Source: an uncultured Hungatella sp.
GTDB lineage: Bacteria > Bacillota > Clostridia > Lachnospirales > Lachnospiraceae
Reading direction: 5' to 3'
Assembly (NCBI GenBank): GCA_947089145.1
Contig: CAMUJH010000025.1
Coordinates: 1-60,643, forward strand
Length of the DNA stretch: 60,643 nt
Shown: piece by piece, positions 24,871-33,887 of the stretch
Layout of the letters: each line of letters starts with the position of its first letter
How positions within the stretch are numbered: the first letter of the stretch is position 1
Translations under genes and position numbers: made by a program
Notes under the pieces: generated by a model
Seen by the model: only the letters and a program-made list of their open reading frames with translations
Told to the model about the DNA's origin: nothing
The model's database searches: none

Positions 24871-25815
24871 TTACTGGGCCTTCCCGCTCTGCCTTGCCTG
24901 CTCAAACCTCTCCAGAAGCTTATCAATCACATGAACCAAATTGCCGATCTCCGGCTTGGTCAGCTGCTCGTCAGCCCCCAGCTGTTCACCTTTAATTCTC
25001 ATCTGGTCATCAATCAGAGATGAGAAAATAACCACCGGAAGATGCTTCAACCTCGGATCATCTTTTACCAGTTTCGTGAGACGGTGTCCGTCCATCTCCG
25101 GCATCTCGATATCCGTCACAATAAGGTTAACCTTATCAAACAAATCAGAGTCGTGGCGAATCGAATCCAGATAATTCCAGGCTTCCTGGCCATTGTTGAA
25201 ATTGGTAATATTGGTAAAGCCTGCCGTCTGCAAAGAATCATCAATCATCTTCTGCAGAAGAATGGAGTCCTCAGCAATAACAATCGGGCTGTCGCACAGT
25301 GTCCTGTCGCCCATCTGCTCCACCTCGGATATCTGGATAGAGGTTTCCGGCGCAATCTCCGCCACAATGGCCTCAAAATCAAGGATGGTAACCAATTCCC
25401 CGGCACACTGGGCAATGCCTGTAGCCACGCCCTCTTCCCCGCGGCTTAAAGTCTTATCCGGCTTCTGGATATCCTTCCAGGAGATGCGGCTGATTCCCTC
25501 AATGCTCTGAACACGGAAGGCTACTGTCATCTTGTTAAAGTTTGTCACAATAAACAGATCCCTGGTCTGGTGTTCCAGATATTCGTTGGTCAGATAATAG
25601 CCCAGATCAATAACCGTGATCAGAAGATCCCTGGGTTTAAAAATGCCTTCTACTGCCGGATGGGCATGAGGCATGGCCTTTACCTTGGCAGCCATCATGA
25701 TCTCTTTTACCTTAGCAACATTGATTCCGTAGAATTCCCCCTGAATGGTAAACTTCATAATCTCAATCTCATTGGTACCTGATTCCAGAAGGATTCCCTC
25801 TTTTTCTTTCACCAC
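24871..25815 (-). CDS. cheV: Chemotaxis coupling/adaptation protein CheV
   Basis: 314 residues: CheW-like domain (about 10-165; KFTIQGEFYGINVAKVKEIM) and C-terminal receiver (about 175-300) with E182/D183, phospho-acceptor D235 in VTDIEMPEMDG and Lys in LTKPE. Couples receptors to CheA and adapts on phosphorylation. GTG start 25815 with GAGGAG 9 nt upstream. cheA, cheW, cheB and cheR are not in this window, so they lie elsewhere. Confidence 0.93.
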   Translation of the reverse strand: MVKEKEGILLESGTNEIEIMKFTIQGEFYGINVAKVKEIMMAAKVKAMPHAHPAVEGIFKPRDLLITVIDLGYYLTNEYLEHQTRDLFIVTNFNKMTVAFRVQSIEGISRISWKDIQKPDKTLSRGEEGVATGIAQCAGELVTILDFEAIVAEIAPETSIQISEVEQMGDRTLCDSPIVIAEDSILLQKMIDDSLQTAGFTNITNFNNGQEAWNYLDSIRHDSDLFDKVNLIVTDIEMPEMDGHRLTKLVKDDPRLKHLPVVIFSSLIDDQMRIKGEQLGADEQLTKPEIGNLVHVIDKLLERFEQARQSGKAQ

Positions 25816-25831
25816 TTTTATCTTCTCCTCT

Positions 25832-26323
25832 CTAGAGATGCTTTTCCGGCCTTCCCACCGTACGTATGATCACGTCGCCGTTTGAAACATCAATCAACAT
25901 TGTTCTCGCATAACTGCCGCCTATGTCTTCGGCTGCAATGCGCAGCCTTTCATCCATCAGAACCCGTTTCACCATGGTGGCATTCCTCTGGCCGATGTTG
26001 CCGAAATCCGATCCGCCGCTTCCCTTCATCTCGAACATCTTGGCGCCGCCGGCTATCTTTACGATGGTCCGGCTCTTCACCAGGCCGAAAGCAGTAAGCT
26101 TGCGCAGCGTCTCCCGAATCCCGCTGTCCGCATATTTGAAAACCCTTGGATCATTGGGGTCTACCCTTGCCGGAAGCATAATATGCAGAAGGCCTCCCAG
26201 CTTAATGAGAGGATCATAAAACGTAATCCCGATACATGACCCCAGAGCATATGTAATAACGCGGCTGTCACCCCTGGCAAACTTCATGTCGCCAATCCCT
26301 ACTTTTATTTCCTTCTCAGACAT
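25832..26323 (-). CDS. cheD: Chemoreceptor glutamine deamidase CheD
   Basis: 163 residues with the Cys-His pair in context: ALGSCIGITFYDP and GGLLHIMLP, plus KIAGGAKMFEM. Deamidates receptor Gln residues and binds CheC, which in Bacillus links receptor activity to CheY-P level. The start overlaps the stop of cheC by one base. Confidence 0.95.
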   Translation of the reverse strand: MSEKEIKVGIGDMKFARGDSRVITYALGSCIGITFYDPLIKLGGLLHIMLPARVDPNDPRVFKYADSGIRETLRKLTAFGLVKSRTIVKIAGGAKMFEMKGSGGSDFGNIGQRNATMVKRVLMDERLRIAAEDIGGSYARTMLIDVSNGDVIIRTVGRPEKHL

Positions 26324-26943
26324 TATGAAACACCTAATTTCTCTAAGATACTGTTAAGCGACTCAATATCAGGAAGCATTAACAGTCCGTCAGAAAGCCG
26401 TTTGCCGTCCACAATAAATTCTGCATTGATATACATCAGCTTATCTGTTACGTAGCCGTATTCCGCCATGGGAACCGTCAGGACGCCGCCCAGCATATTC
26501 ACCGTGGAGCTGGGAACGGACAAATCAATCTCCACCCCTACCAGCTGGGTAAAGGCATTGACATAAGAACAGATAATGATATTGCCCACTTCCTCCAACG
26601 CAGAATAGGCCAATTCATCCAGCTCTTCAAAAGAATCATACTCCTTACCAATGAGTTTCCCCAAAACAGCATTGGCCAAGTCCATTTTAAATACGAACAG
26701 CATCAGACCGTTTATTTCATTGGACATCCTAACAAGAGTGGCAGTCACAAGCTCCTCAATATCTCCCAGCCTGTCTACGGTTTCCTCATACCCCAGAATA
26801 CTTACCTCCGGAATAGAGATCCGAATCTCCTTTTGGAGAAGCTTTGACAAAGCGGTGGCAGCATGGCTGGTGCCGATACTGCTGATCTCTTTCATCACAT
26901 CCAGTTCCTGAAGGTTCATATCCTCGTATTTTTTCAGTCTCAT
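26323..26943 (-). CDS. cheC: CheY-P phosphatase CheC
   Basis: 206 residues from ATG 26943 (GAGGTG just upstream; an upstream ATG 26964 lacks an SD). CheC has two pseudo-repeated active sites, each E-x-x-N. The second is intact (EEVGN, E118/N121). The first reads EISS (E19, S22), so its Asn is replaced by Ser and it is probably inactive. Dephosphorylates CheY-P and is stimulated by or sequesters CheD. Confidence 0.92.
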   Translation of the reverse strand: MRLKKYEDMNLQELDVMKEISSIGTSHAATALSKLLQKEIRISIPEVSILGYEETVDRLGDIEELVTATLVRMSNEINGLMLFVFKMDLANAVLGKLIGKEYDSFEELDELAYSALEEVGNIIICSYVNAFTQLVGVEIDLSVPSSTVNMLGGVLTVPMAEYGYVTDKLMYINAEFIVDGKRLSDGLLMLPDIESLNSILEKLGVS

Positions 26944-26975
26944 AGTCACCTCATATCCTCGCATTCATTCTATGG

Positions 26976-27773
26976 TTATCCCCTTAGGGAATTAATCGTA
27001 GACTCAATCTCGTCTGATGTGATCACCATCTTTAGGGCATAGCTGTAGGCCCGCTGGCATTCGATCATCCGCACCATCTCCTTGGCCAGATCGGTTCCGG
27101 AACGCTCCAGTGCGCCGCTCTGAATCTTGGGCGACTGCACCAGGACAGGCTCCATGTTTTCAGGCGCCGCATACTCGTTGGCGCTGACGCTTACAAGACG
27201 GCTGGGATTGGAAAACGTATACAGGCTCAGGCGCGGGCTGTCGTCCTCCTCGTCCTCGTCAAGCTCATCTTCTTCCTCTTCCTCCTCAGGCTCGTAATCC
27301 TCCTCCAGCATTTCAAGCATATGCTCAATATCCGGCACCTCCGCCCTGAGAGGCTCTCCGTTCTGATCCAGCACCAGCTTTCCCCCGTCTGTCATCAGAT
27401 AATAGCCGTCCTCCATCTGAGAGCGGTAAAAATGGCCGCCTCTGGTATACGTGATCTGCCTGGTAACAGGGTCCTGCAGCATAAAAAACGCATTTTCATC
27501 TAAAATAGCAAAGTCAATATCGCTGTTGGTGGTGGTGAAAGGCTCCGTGCTGTATCTGGAATAGGTTCTCTGCATCCTGACGCCATTGCCTGACATAAGT
27601 TCGGTCACTGCATTCTCGGAGTCGTTTAAATTATAATTCAAAAGGTCTGAAAACGCCGCCGTCTTCGGCTTAAAGCCGTCATTGTTGATATTGGCCAGAT
27701 TGTTGGAAATGACGCTCATCTTTGCCGTGCAGGTCCCGGCGCCTAATGCGCCGGTATAAAATGACTGATACAT
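26976..27773 (-). CDS. FlgF/FlgG-type basal-body rod protein with acidic loop (distal copy)
   Basis: 265 residues. N-terminal rod motif MSVISNNLANINNDGFKP, beta-rich centre (FAILDENAFFMLQ, YTRGGHFY), C-terminal TDLAKEMVRMIECQRAYSYALKM. Residues about 152-179 are almost solid Glu/Asp (EPEEEEEEDELDEDEEDD). One of two tandem paralogues equivalent to B. subtilis FlhO/FlhP; the exact FlgF or FlgG identity cannot be fixed by eye. Forms part of the distal rod. Confidence 0.88.
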   Translation of the reverse strand: MYQSFYTGALGAGTCTAKMSVISNNLANINNDGFKPKTAAFSDLLNYNLNDSENAVTELMSGNGVRMQRTYSRYSTEPFTTTNSDIDFAILDENAFFMLQDPVTRQITYTRGGHFYRSQMEDGYYLMTDGGKLVLDQNGEPLRAEVPDIEHMLEMLEEDYEPEEEEEEDELDEDEEDDSPRLSLYTFSNPSRLVSVSANEYAAPENMEPVLVQSPKIQSGALERSGTDLAKEMVRMIECQRAYSYALKMVITSDEIESTINSLRG

Positions 27774-27791
27774 ATCGTTTTATTTCCTCCC

Positions 27792-28604
27792 TTACAATCT
27801 TCCTACATCTGTTACGGCCTTGCTCATAATCTGGTCGTACATTTTCAGCACCTGGGCAGCGCTCTGCAGCGCCCTCTGGGAAGTCATCATAGAGGTCATC
27901 TCTTCCACCATGTCCACATTGGATTTCTCCACTGACTGCCATAAGAGAGAAGGCGATTCCACCTCCTGGGGAGCCTGGCCTGTGGAAAACAGACCGTAGT
28001 CCTCCTTATGAAGCTGCTCATAGTCTGCAAAGTCTACAATGCGCAGAGTGCCCAGTATTTCCTCCTGTACCTCCGTCTCTTCATCATCATACCCATAGTC
28101 GTCTTCATCATCAGACTCCGGCTGAAGCCGCACGCTGATAACTCCCTGGCTGTTTACCTTAAAATCCTCGCTGGTAATGGCAATAGGGCCGCCGTCCTTC
28201 CCCATGACCCGACCCAAATTGTTTAAGGCAAGATATCCTTCATCATCCACGCGGAAAGAGCCATTTCTGGTATAGCGAATCCCCTGGGGGGTATCGATGC
28301 AGAAAAAACCTTTGTCCGTCAGAGCAAAATCCAGAACCCCTTCAGTCAGGTCATAGCTTCCCTGCTCATAATTCACATAGGTCCTGTCAGCGGATCGGAT
28401 CTTAGAAGTAGTTGCCAACGGTTCCGGATTATCCTTGTAGCGCCGTCCGGTGCGGTACAGCATCTCCTCCTGGAACGTGGTGCTGACCATTTTATCCCTC
28501 TTATATCCCGGAGTCTGGATATTGACCATATTATTACTGATTACATTCAGATTCCTGCTCTGAGTCAGCATCCCTGACGTCAGGTTATAAAATCCCTGGT
28601 ACAT
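27792..28604 (-). CDS. FlgF/FlgG-type basal-body rod protein with acidic loop (proximal copy)
   Basis: 270 residues from ATG 28604 (8 nt after GGAGG; ATG 28610 abuts the SD). LNVISNNMVNIQTPGYKRDKM at the N-terminus, FALTDKGFFCIDTPQGIRYTRNGSF in the centre, VDMVEEMTSMMTSQRALQSAAQVLKMYDQ at the C-terminus: a rod protein. Residues about 163-182 are acidic (ESDDEDDYGYDDEETEVQEE), at the same place as in its neighbour. Follows fliA in the operon. Confidence 0.88.
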   Translation of the reverse strand: MYQGFYNLTSGMLTQSRNLNVISNNMVNIQTPGYKRDKMVSTTFQEEMLYRTGRRYKDNPEPLATTSKIRSADRTYVNYEQGSYDLTEGVLDFALTDKGFFCIDTPQGIRYTRNGSFRVDDEGYLALNNLGRVMGKDGGPIAITSEDFKVNSQGVISVRLQPESDDEDDYGYDDEETEVQEEILGTLRIVDFADYEQLHKEDYGLFSTGQAPQEVESPSLLWQSVEKSNVDMVEEMTSMMTSQRALQSAAQVLKMYDQIMSKAVTDVGRL

Positions 28605-28700
28605 GCCCATCTCCTCCTTTCTCTATATATCCATTTCGGCGGTTTTAAATAATTTCTTATGTAAAAGCCTAAAATAATATGTCTCTGCAGTTTCCAAAGC

Positions 28701-29474
28701 TTACTGCACATAACTGCTCATATGGGCCTTCAGCTTGCGGATGGCCGAACTGTGGATCTGGGAGATCCGAGGTTCGCTTACCCCCAGTACCTGGGCGATC
28801 TGCCCCATATTAAGTTCTTCCATATAGTACAGGGATATGACCATCTGCTCTTTTTCCTTCAGCCCTTTTATGGCCTCCGCCAGAACCTGGCGGGATTCGA
28901 TCTTTAAAAACGCCTTCTCCGGCTGGGAATCCGCATCGCCGCTGGAAAGCTGCAAAGACTGATGCTCTCCCTCGTCGTCGGTTATCATGTCCAAAGAAAG
29001 CACGTTCATCATAACGCTCATGCGCTGAAGCTTCCGGTACTTCCGGATATCCATCCCCAGAGCACCGGACACCTCCTCGTCTGTGGGAAGACGCCCCAGG
29101 CTCCGTCCCAAAGACACCTGCAGATCCTCCATGGTTTTTACCTGCTTCCTGAAGTCCCGGGGCATCCAGTCATTCTTCCGCACCAGGTCAATGATCATCC
29201 CTCTGATGCGCCTTGATATAAATGTCTCAAACTTATTATCTCGCTCCGGGTCGTATCTGTCAATACCCTTCATGATAGCAATCACGCCTTCATTAATAAT
29301 GTCCTCCATCTGAAGGGAGCCGGTATAGACATTGCGCATCTGAGATGCAATGGCCTTTACGATGTAGAGGTAGCGAAGAACCAGGGCCTGCTTAACTTCC
29401 AGCTTTCCCTCTGCCCGGTACATCTCCAGAAGCTCTTCATTGGTCTTTTCTTCTAAATAATCTGTCTGAACCAT
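28701..29474 (-). CDS. fliA: Flagellar sigma factor FliA/SigD (sigma-28)
   Basis: 257 residues with region 2 (MEDIINEGVIAIMKGIDRYDP, FETFISRRIRGMIIDLVRKNDW), region 3 (LGRLPTDEEVSGALGMD) and region 4 helix-turn-helix (LGVSEPRISQIHSSAIRKLK). It reads the GCCGATA promoters before flgM and the flagellins and is inhibited by FlgM. It follows flhA directly; flhF and flhG, usually between, are absent. Confidence 0.95.
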   Translation of the reverse strand: MVQTDYLEEKTNEELLEMYRAEGKLEVKQALVLRYLYIVKAIASQMRNVYTGSLQMEDIINEGVIAIMKGIDRYDPERDNKFETFISRRIRGMIIDLVRKNDWMPRDFRKQVKTMEDLQVSLGRSLGRLPTDEEVSGALGMDIRKYRKLQRMSVMMNVLSLDMITDDEGEHQSLQLSSGDADSQPEKAFLKIESRQVLAEAIKGLKEKEQMVISLYYMEELNMGQIAQVLGVSEPRISQIHSSAIRKLKAHMSSYVQ

Positions 29475-29498
29475 TCTGCATCAATCCTTTTTATGGCT

Positions 29499-31649
29499 TT
29501 AAGCTCCTACTCTCCCGCGGTTTTCCAAGGTCAGGCTGCCAATCGACTGAATCTGCACATTGTTGGAGATCTCGTTAAAAGACAGAACCCTTACATTAGG
29601 ATAAAACTGATCAATCAGCCGGTAAAAATGAACTCTCATAACCTGGGAAGTCAATACAACAGGACTTTGGGAAAGGCTGTTAAACTTCTTTAACTGGCCT
29701 GTCAGCTGGTTGATCACGCTCTGAAGCACATCAGGGCTTAACGCCAGGTAGTATCCCCGCTCGCCTTTAGACAGGCAGCCTACCATGGTCCGCTCCAGCT
29801 CCGAATCCAAAGTGATAACCTTCATGCTGCCGTCCTCGCAGTACATGCGGGTAATGGTGCGTTTTAACGCAGTCCGGATATTTTCAATCAGGCCGTCCAC
29901 ATCCTTGACCGGAAGCCCTGTATCCGACACGGTCTCAAGAACCGTTTCAATAATTGTCTCCAGATCCTTAATGGGCACACCTTCTTTCAGAAGGCTTGTA
30001 AGAATCTTTTGGAACATGCTGTAAGAAATAAAGTTGGGAAACGCCTCTTCTATAAGTTCAGGCGAAATCTTTCTGGTGTTCTCCACCAGGTGAATCACTT
30101 CCTGCCTGGTAATCAGCTCATGGGCATGCTGTTTCACCACCTCAGACAGATGGGTTACCAGCACTGACAGAGGATCAATAACCGTATATCCGTAAATTTC
30201 CGCCTTCTCCCTGTCTTCCGGCCGTATCCACCGGCTAGGGATACCGTAGGCAGGCTCAATGGTTTCAATGCCGTCGATCTCCACTTCCGGATTCTCCGGT
30301 TCCAAAGCCAGGAAGTAATCAATAAGCAATTCTCCCTTTGCCACTTCCTCGCCCTTTATCTTAATGCAGTACTGGTTGGTGTTAAGCCCGGAACTGTCTC
30401 TTAAGCGGATAGACGGGATTACAAACCCCATATCCTGGGCATACTGTCTTCGGAAGATAATAATACGGTTAATCAGGCGTCCGCCTACTGACTCATCTAC
30501 CAGAGGAATCAGGCTGTAGCCGAATTCCATCTCAATGGCTTCCACTGACAGCAGGCTGTACACATTGTTGACGTCTTTGTAAAATTCTTCCTCGCTGACC
30601 TGCTTGGGCGCCTCCGGCTCCTCCTCCTCCCCTTCCGGTGAAAAGTTCCGAAGAGTGGTTCCTCCCGGACCGCCTACGCCGCCTCCTGCCAAGGCAAGCT
30701 TTGGTTCCTCCTCCATGCGTCTGTACAGATAAAAGCCTGCCCCTACCAGCCCTACGGACACAATGGCCAGCTGCAGGACCGGCATGCCTGGTATTACCGC
30801 CAGAACTGCAATCACGATGCCGCTTATCATAATGGCAACAGGCTGGGCCATAAACTGTCTGGAAATATCCTCGTTTAAGCTTCCCTCGGATACGGCTCTG
30901 GTAACGATCATGCCCGTGGCAACAGAGATCAAAAGAGAGGGAATCTGACCTACCAAGCCGTCGCCTACGGTTGCAATGGAATACGTGTTCAGCACCGCGC
31001 CGATGGACTGCCCTGACTGAAGGATGCCAATAATGCTTCCGCCGATAAGGTTGATGGCCGTGGTAATCAGGGACATGACGGAATCCCCTTTTACAATCTT
31101 GGTGGCACCATCCATAGAGCCATAGAAGTCTGCTTCCCTCTGAATCTTCTCACGGCGCACTTTTGCTTCCTGCTCGTCAATAAGCCCTGAATTCAGATCC
31201 GCATCAATGGCCATCTGCTTTCCAGGCATGGCATCCAGGGTAAATCTGGCCGCAACCTCAGATACACGTTCAGCACCCTTGGTAATAACCAAAAACTGCA
31301 TCAATACGATGATCATGTAGATAACGATACCTACCACCACATTGCCCTGAAGGATAAAGTCACCGAAAGCCTTGATAATCTTTCCGGAAGAACCTCCGCT
31401 GGTCAAAATGTTTCTTGTGGTAGAAACATTGATGCCAAGCCGGAACAAGGTGGTAACCAGCAAAAGGGACGGAAATATGGAAAATTCTAAAGCGTCCTTA
31501 ATGGTCATGGTAATGATCAGGATCATCAGCGACAAGGACATGTTGATAATGATCGCCACGTCCACCATAGCTTCCGGAAGCGGTATGATCAATAACAGAA
31601 TAATTGTTAATACAAACAGCACTATGGAATAGCTCAGCAACTTTTTCAT
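29499..31649 (-). CDS. flhA: Flagellar export gate protein FlhA
   Basis: 716 residues. Eight predicted membrane helices in about the first 330, with the FHIPEP-type signature VAARFTLDAMPGKQMAIDADL, then a cytosolic domain that docks chaperone-substrate complexes (ending NRGRVGA). A Pro/Glu linker (SPEGEEEEPEAPKQ) joins them. ATG 31649 is 7 nt after TGGAG; the upstream 8 residues are not needed. Confidence 0.96.
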   Translation of the reverse strand: MKKLLSYSIVLFVLTIILLLIIPLPEAMVDVAIIINMSLSLMILIITMTIKDALEFSIFPSLLLVTTLFRLGINVSTTRNILTSGGSSGKIIKAFGDFILQGNVVVGIVIYMIIVLMQFLVITKGAERVSEVAARFTLDAMPGKQMAIDADLNSGLIDEQEAKVRREKIQREADFYGSMDGATKIVKGDSVMSLITTAINLIGGSIIGILQSGQSIGAVLNTYSIATVGDGLVGQIPSLLISVATGMIVTRAVSEGSLNEDISRQFMAQPVAIMISGIVIAVLAVIPGMPVLQLAIVSVGLVGAGFYLYRRMEEEPKLALAGGGVGGPGGTTLRNFSPEGEEEEPEAPKQVSEEEFYKDVNNVYSLLSVEAIEMEFGYSLIPLVDESVGGRLINRIIIFRRQYAQDMGFVIPSIRLRDSSGLNTNQYCIKIKGEEVAKGELLIDYFLALEPENPEVEIDGIETIEPAYGIPSRWIRPEDREKAEIYGYTVIDPLSVLVTHLSEVVKQHAHELITRQEVIHLVENTRKISPELIEEAFPNFISYSMFQKILTSLLKEGVPIKDLETIIETVLETVSDTGLPVKDVDGLIENIRTALKRTITRMYCEDGSMKVITLDSELERTMVGCLSKGERGYYLALSPDVLQSVINQLTGQLKKFNSLSQSPVVLTSQVMRVHFYRLIDQFYPNVRVLSFNEISNNVQIQSIGSLTLENRGRVGA

Positions 31650-31734
31650 GTAAAAACTCCATTCACTTATCACTTGCCGTCAGCCGCCCGGCTGATGGCT
31701 GCCGGCCATGGCGGCGCCTGCTTTTATACTTCCT

Positions 31735-32817
31735 TTATCGGAACATATCTTCCCGATGGTTCACTCTGTAAATATATACCAGAAGTTCCGCCACTGCCCC
31801 GTAAAATTCCGCCGGAATCTCCCGGTCCACCTCGCAGGAGGCATACAGCGCCCTGGCCAGAGGTTTGTTTTCCGTGATAAACACTCCGTTTTCCTCACCC
31901 AGCTGCACGATCCGCAGGGCCAGATGATCCTGGCCTTTGGCCACCACCATAGGCGCCCCCATTTTCTCCGGGTCGTATTTCAGCGCTACTGCAAAGTGGG
32001 TAGGGTTCCTTACGATGACGTCCGCCTCGGGAACCTGCTGCATCATCCTGGCCATGGCCATCTGACGCTGGATCTTCCGGATTCTGCCTTTGATCTCCGG
32101 ATTTCCCTCAGTGTTTTTATACTCCTCTTTAACCTCCTGCTTGGTCATCTTAAGGTTGTTCTTGTGATCCCATCTCTGGTAAAGATAATCAAAAAATGCA
32201 ACAACGGCAAAAGCCATGCTTACTTTTACCACAAGATCCATCACCAGTTCCATCATATGCCCAGCAGATACGTAAATATTCATGTCGATCATGCGGGCTA
32301 CCTGAACCAGATCGTCTTTTAACAGATTATACAACAAAGCCAGCAACAGTGCAATCTTTATCAGGTTCTTGGCCAAATCTACCAGCTTTTTTATTCCGAA
32401 CATTTTCTTAATTCCATTAATGGGATTCATTTTGCTGAATTTTGGCTTCAGCAGATGAAAGCTGATATTGAAGCGGGTTTGGATGCCATGTCCCAGAATT
32501 CCCAGAATCATGGACATCAGAAGAACCGGCATAGTGCACTTAAGCATGGCTATGCACATATAGAGATAAATACTCGGCGAGGCAGACAGGGCATTATCCG
32601 TTACAGCCCTGGAAAAGAAATGAACGCTTACATCCCTGGCAGTCTTGTAAATATGAGGAGTCATAAGCTTCACCATATAAAAGACGCCAAGAAGCATTAC
32701 CACCGTAACTACATCCTTGCTCTGGAAGACATTACCTTCCTTTCGGGCATCCCTCAGCCGTTTCCCGGTTGGCTGTTCGGTCTTTTCCTGTCCGTTAGAC
32801 TCTGCCAAGTTCACCAC
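31735..32817 (-). CDS. flhB: Flagellar export switch protein FlhB
   Basis: 360 residues: TEQPTGKRLRDARKEGNVFQSKD at the N-terminus, four membrane helices, and a cytosolic domain with the autocleavage NPTH (VIVRNPTHFAVALKYDPEKMGAP). Cleavage switches export from hook to filament substrates on the FliK signal. Start uncertain: GTG 32817 or 32814 sit very near GGGAG; TTG 32808 has better spacing. Confidence 0.95.
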   Translation of the reverse strand: MVNLAESNGQEKTEQPTGKRLRDARKEGNVFQSKDVVTVVMLLGVFYMVKLMTPHIYKTARDVSVHFFSRAVTDNALSASPSIYLYMCIAMLKCTMPVLLMSMILGILGHGIQTRFNISFHLLKPKFSKMNPINGIKKMFGIKKLVDLAKNLIKIALLLALLYNLLKDDLVQVARMIDMNIYVSAGHMMELVMDLVVKVSMAFAVVAFFDYLYQRWDHKNNLKMTKQEVKEEYKNTEGNPEIKGRIRKIQRQMAMARMMQQVPEADVIVRNPTHFAVALKYDPEKMGAPMVVAKGQDHLALRIVQLGEENGVFITENKPLARALYASCEVDREIPAEFYGAVAELLVYIYRVNHREDMFR

Positions 32818-32844
32818 TCCCTTCGCATCACGTCAAAAACCTCT

Positions 32845-33597
32845 TTACCCAAGAAGTGCGATTAATCTCTGCATGTATAGGAACATATCATCCAGAATCA
32901 TATAGATCCTGTCAGACATAGGGCTGAACATATATACCAGCATCATCAGTCCCACCATGATCTTTAGCTGGAAATTAACGGCAAACACATTTATCTGCGG
33001 AATCATCCTCATAAGAATGCCCACAGCAGCTTCCGTTACCAGTTCCATGGCAATAATGGGAAATGCAAACTGCAGCCCTGTAACAATATTCGTCTTAAAT
33101 ATTTCCAGCATCATCTGCGAAACCTGAGGCCCGAACTGCACCTGGCCAAAGGGAATCAGCCGCACTGACGCAAAAATCAAGCCCAGGAAACGCACATGGC
33201 CGTCTCCTGCCAAAAACAAAAGAAATAAAAATGTATAAAACAAGCCGGATGAAACCGTCATCTGCGTACTGGTAGTCGGGTCGTAGGACTGAGCCATGGA
33301 CAATCCCATGGTGTGATCCATAATGGAGCATGCAAACCGGATTATCATAAAAAACAGCTCCATGGAAAATCCCAGCACAAACCCCACCAAAAGTTCCTGG
33401 ACCAGCATGATTCCATACTCCAGCATAGTGGACGGTTCATGTTCCAAAACTCCTTCCACTCCCACGTACATCATAAGGCTTAAGGCAAAGATCAGCGCGC
33501 CTTTATAAGATCTCGGAAGGTTGGTTCTTCCAAGCACCGGATTAAACATGACTGCCCCGGTCATCCGCATGAAAATCAGCGCAAACAGAATAAACAT
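32845..33597 (-). CDS. fliR: Flagellar export gate protein FliR
   Basis: 250 residues, strongly hydrophobic, with FMRMTGAVMFNPVLGRTNLP near the start and MGLSMAQSYDPTTSTQM, then a further run of helices. Part of the FliPQR core channel. GGGGAG 8 nt before ATG; 4-bp gap to fliQ. Confidence 0.94.
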   Translation of the reverse strand: MFILFALIFMRMTGAVMFNPVLGRTNLPRSYKGALIFALSLMMYVGVEGVLEHEPSTMLEYGIMLVQELLVGFVLGFSMELFFMIIRFACSIMDHTMGLSMAQSYDPTTSTQMTVSSGLFYTFLFLLFLAGDGHVRFLGLIFASVRLIPFGQVQFGPQVSQMMLEIFKTNIVTGLQFAFPIIAMELVTEAAVGILMRMIPQINVFAVNFQLKIMVGLMMLVYMFSPMSDRIYMILDDMFLYMQRLIALLG

Positions 33598-33601
33598 AAG
33601 G

Positions 33602-33865
33602 CTAACTCCCCACGATGATCGTTAACATATTCCGGAACAAATCCTGCAAAGTGCCCAGGAGCGTACTTCCCAGAAGTCCCATTACCACTAAAATAGCCAG
33701 GAATTTGGGAACAAATGTCAAGGTCTGCTCATTAATCTGGGTAGCCGCCTGAAAAATGGCAATGACCACGCCTACCACCATGCTGACCAGCAGAAAAGGC
33801 ATGGTCAGCTTAACTGCCGTCTGAAAGGTTTGATACATAATATCAAGAATCTGAAGCTCTGTCAC
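33602..33865 (-). CDS. fliQ: Flagellar export gate protein FliQ
   Basis: 87 residues, two membrane helices, with VVGVVIAIFQAATQINEQTLTFVPK. GTG start, AAGGAG 8 nt upstream. Core channel subunit. Confidence 0.95.
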   Translation of the reverse strand: MTELQILDIMYQTFQTAVKLTMPFLLVSMVVGVVIAIFQAATQINEQTLTFVPKFLAILVVMGLLGSTLLGTLQDLFRNMLTIIVGS

Positions 33866-33887
33866 TGGTCATTCTCCTTCTCCCAAA

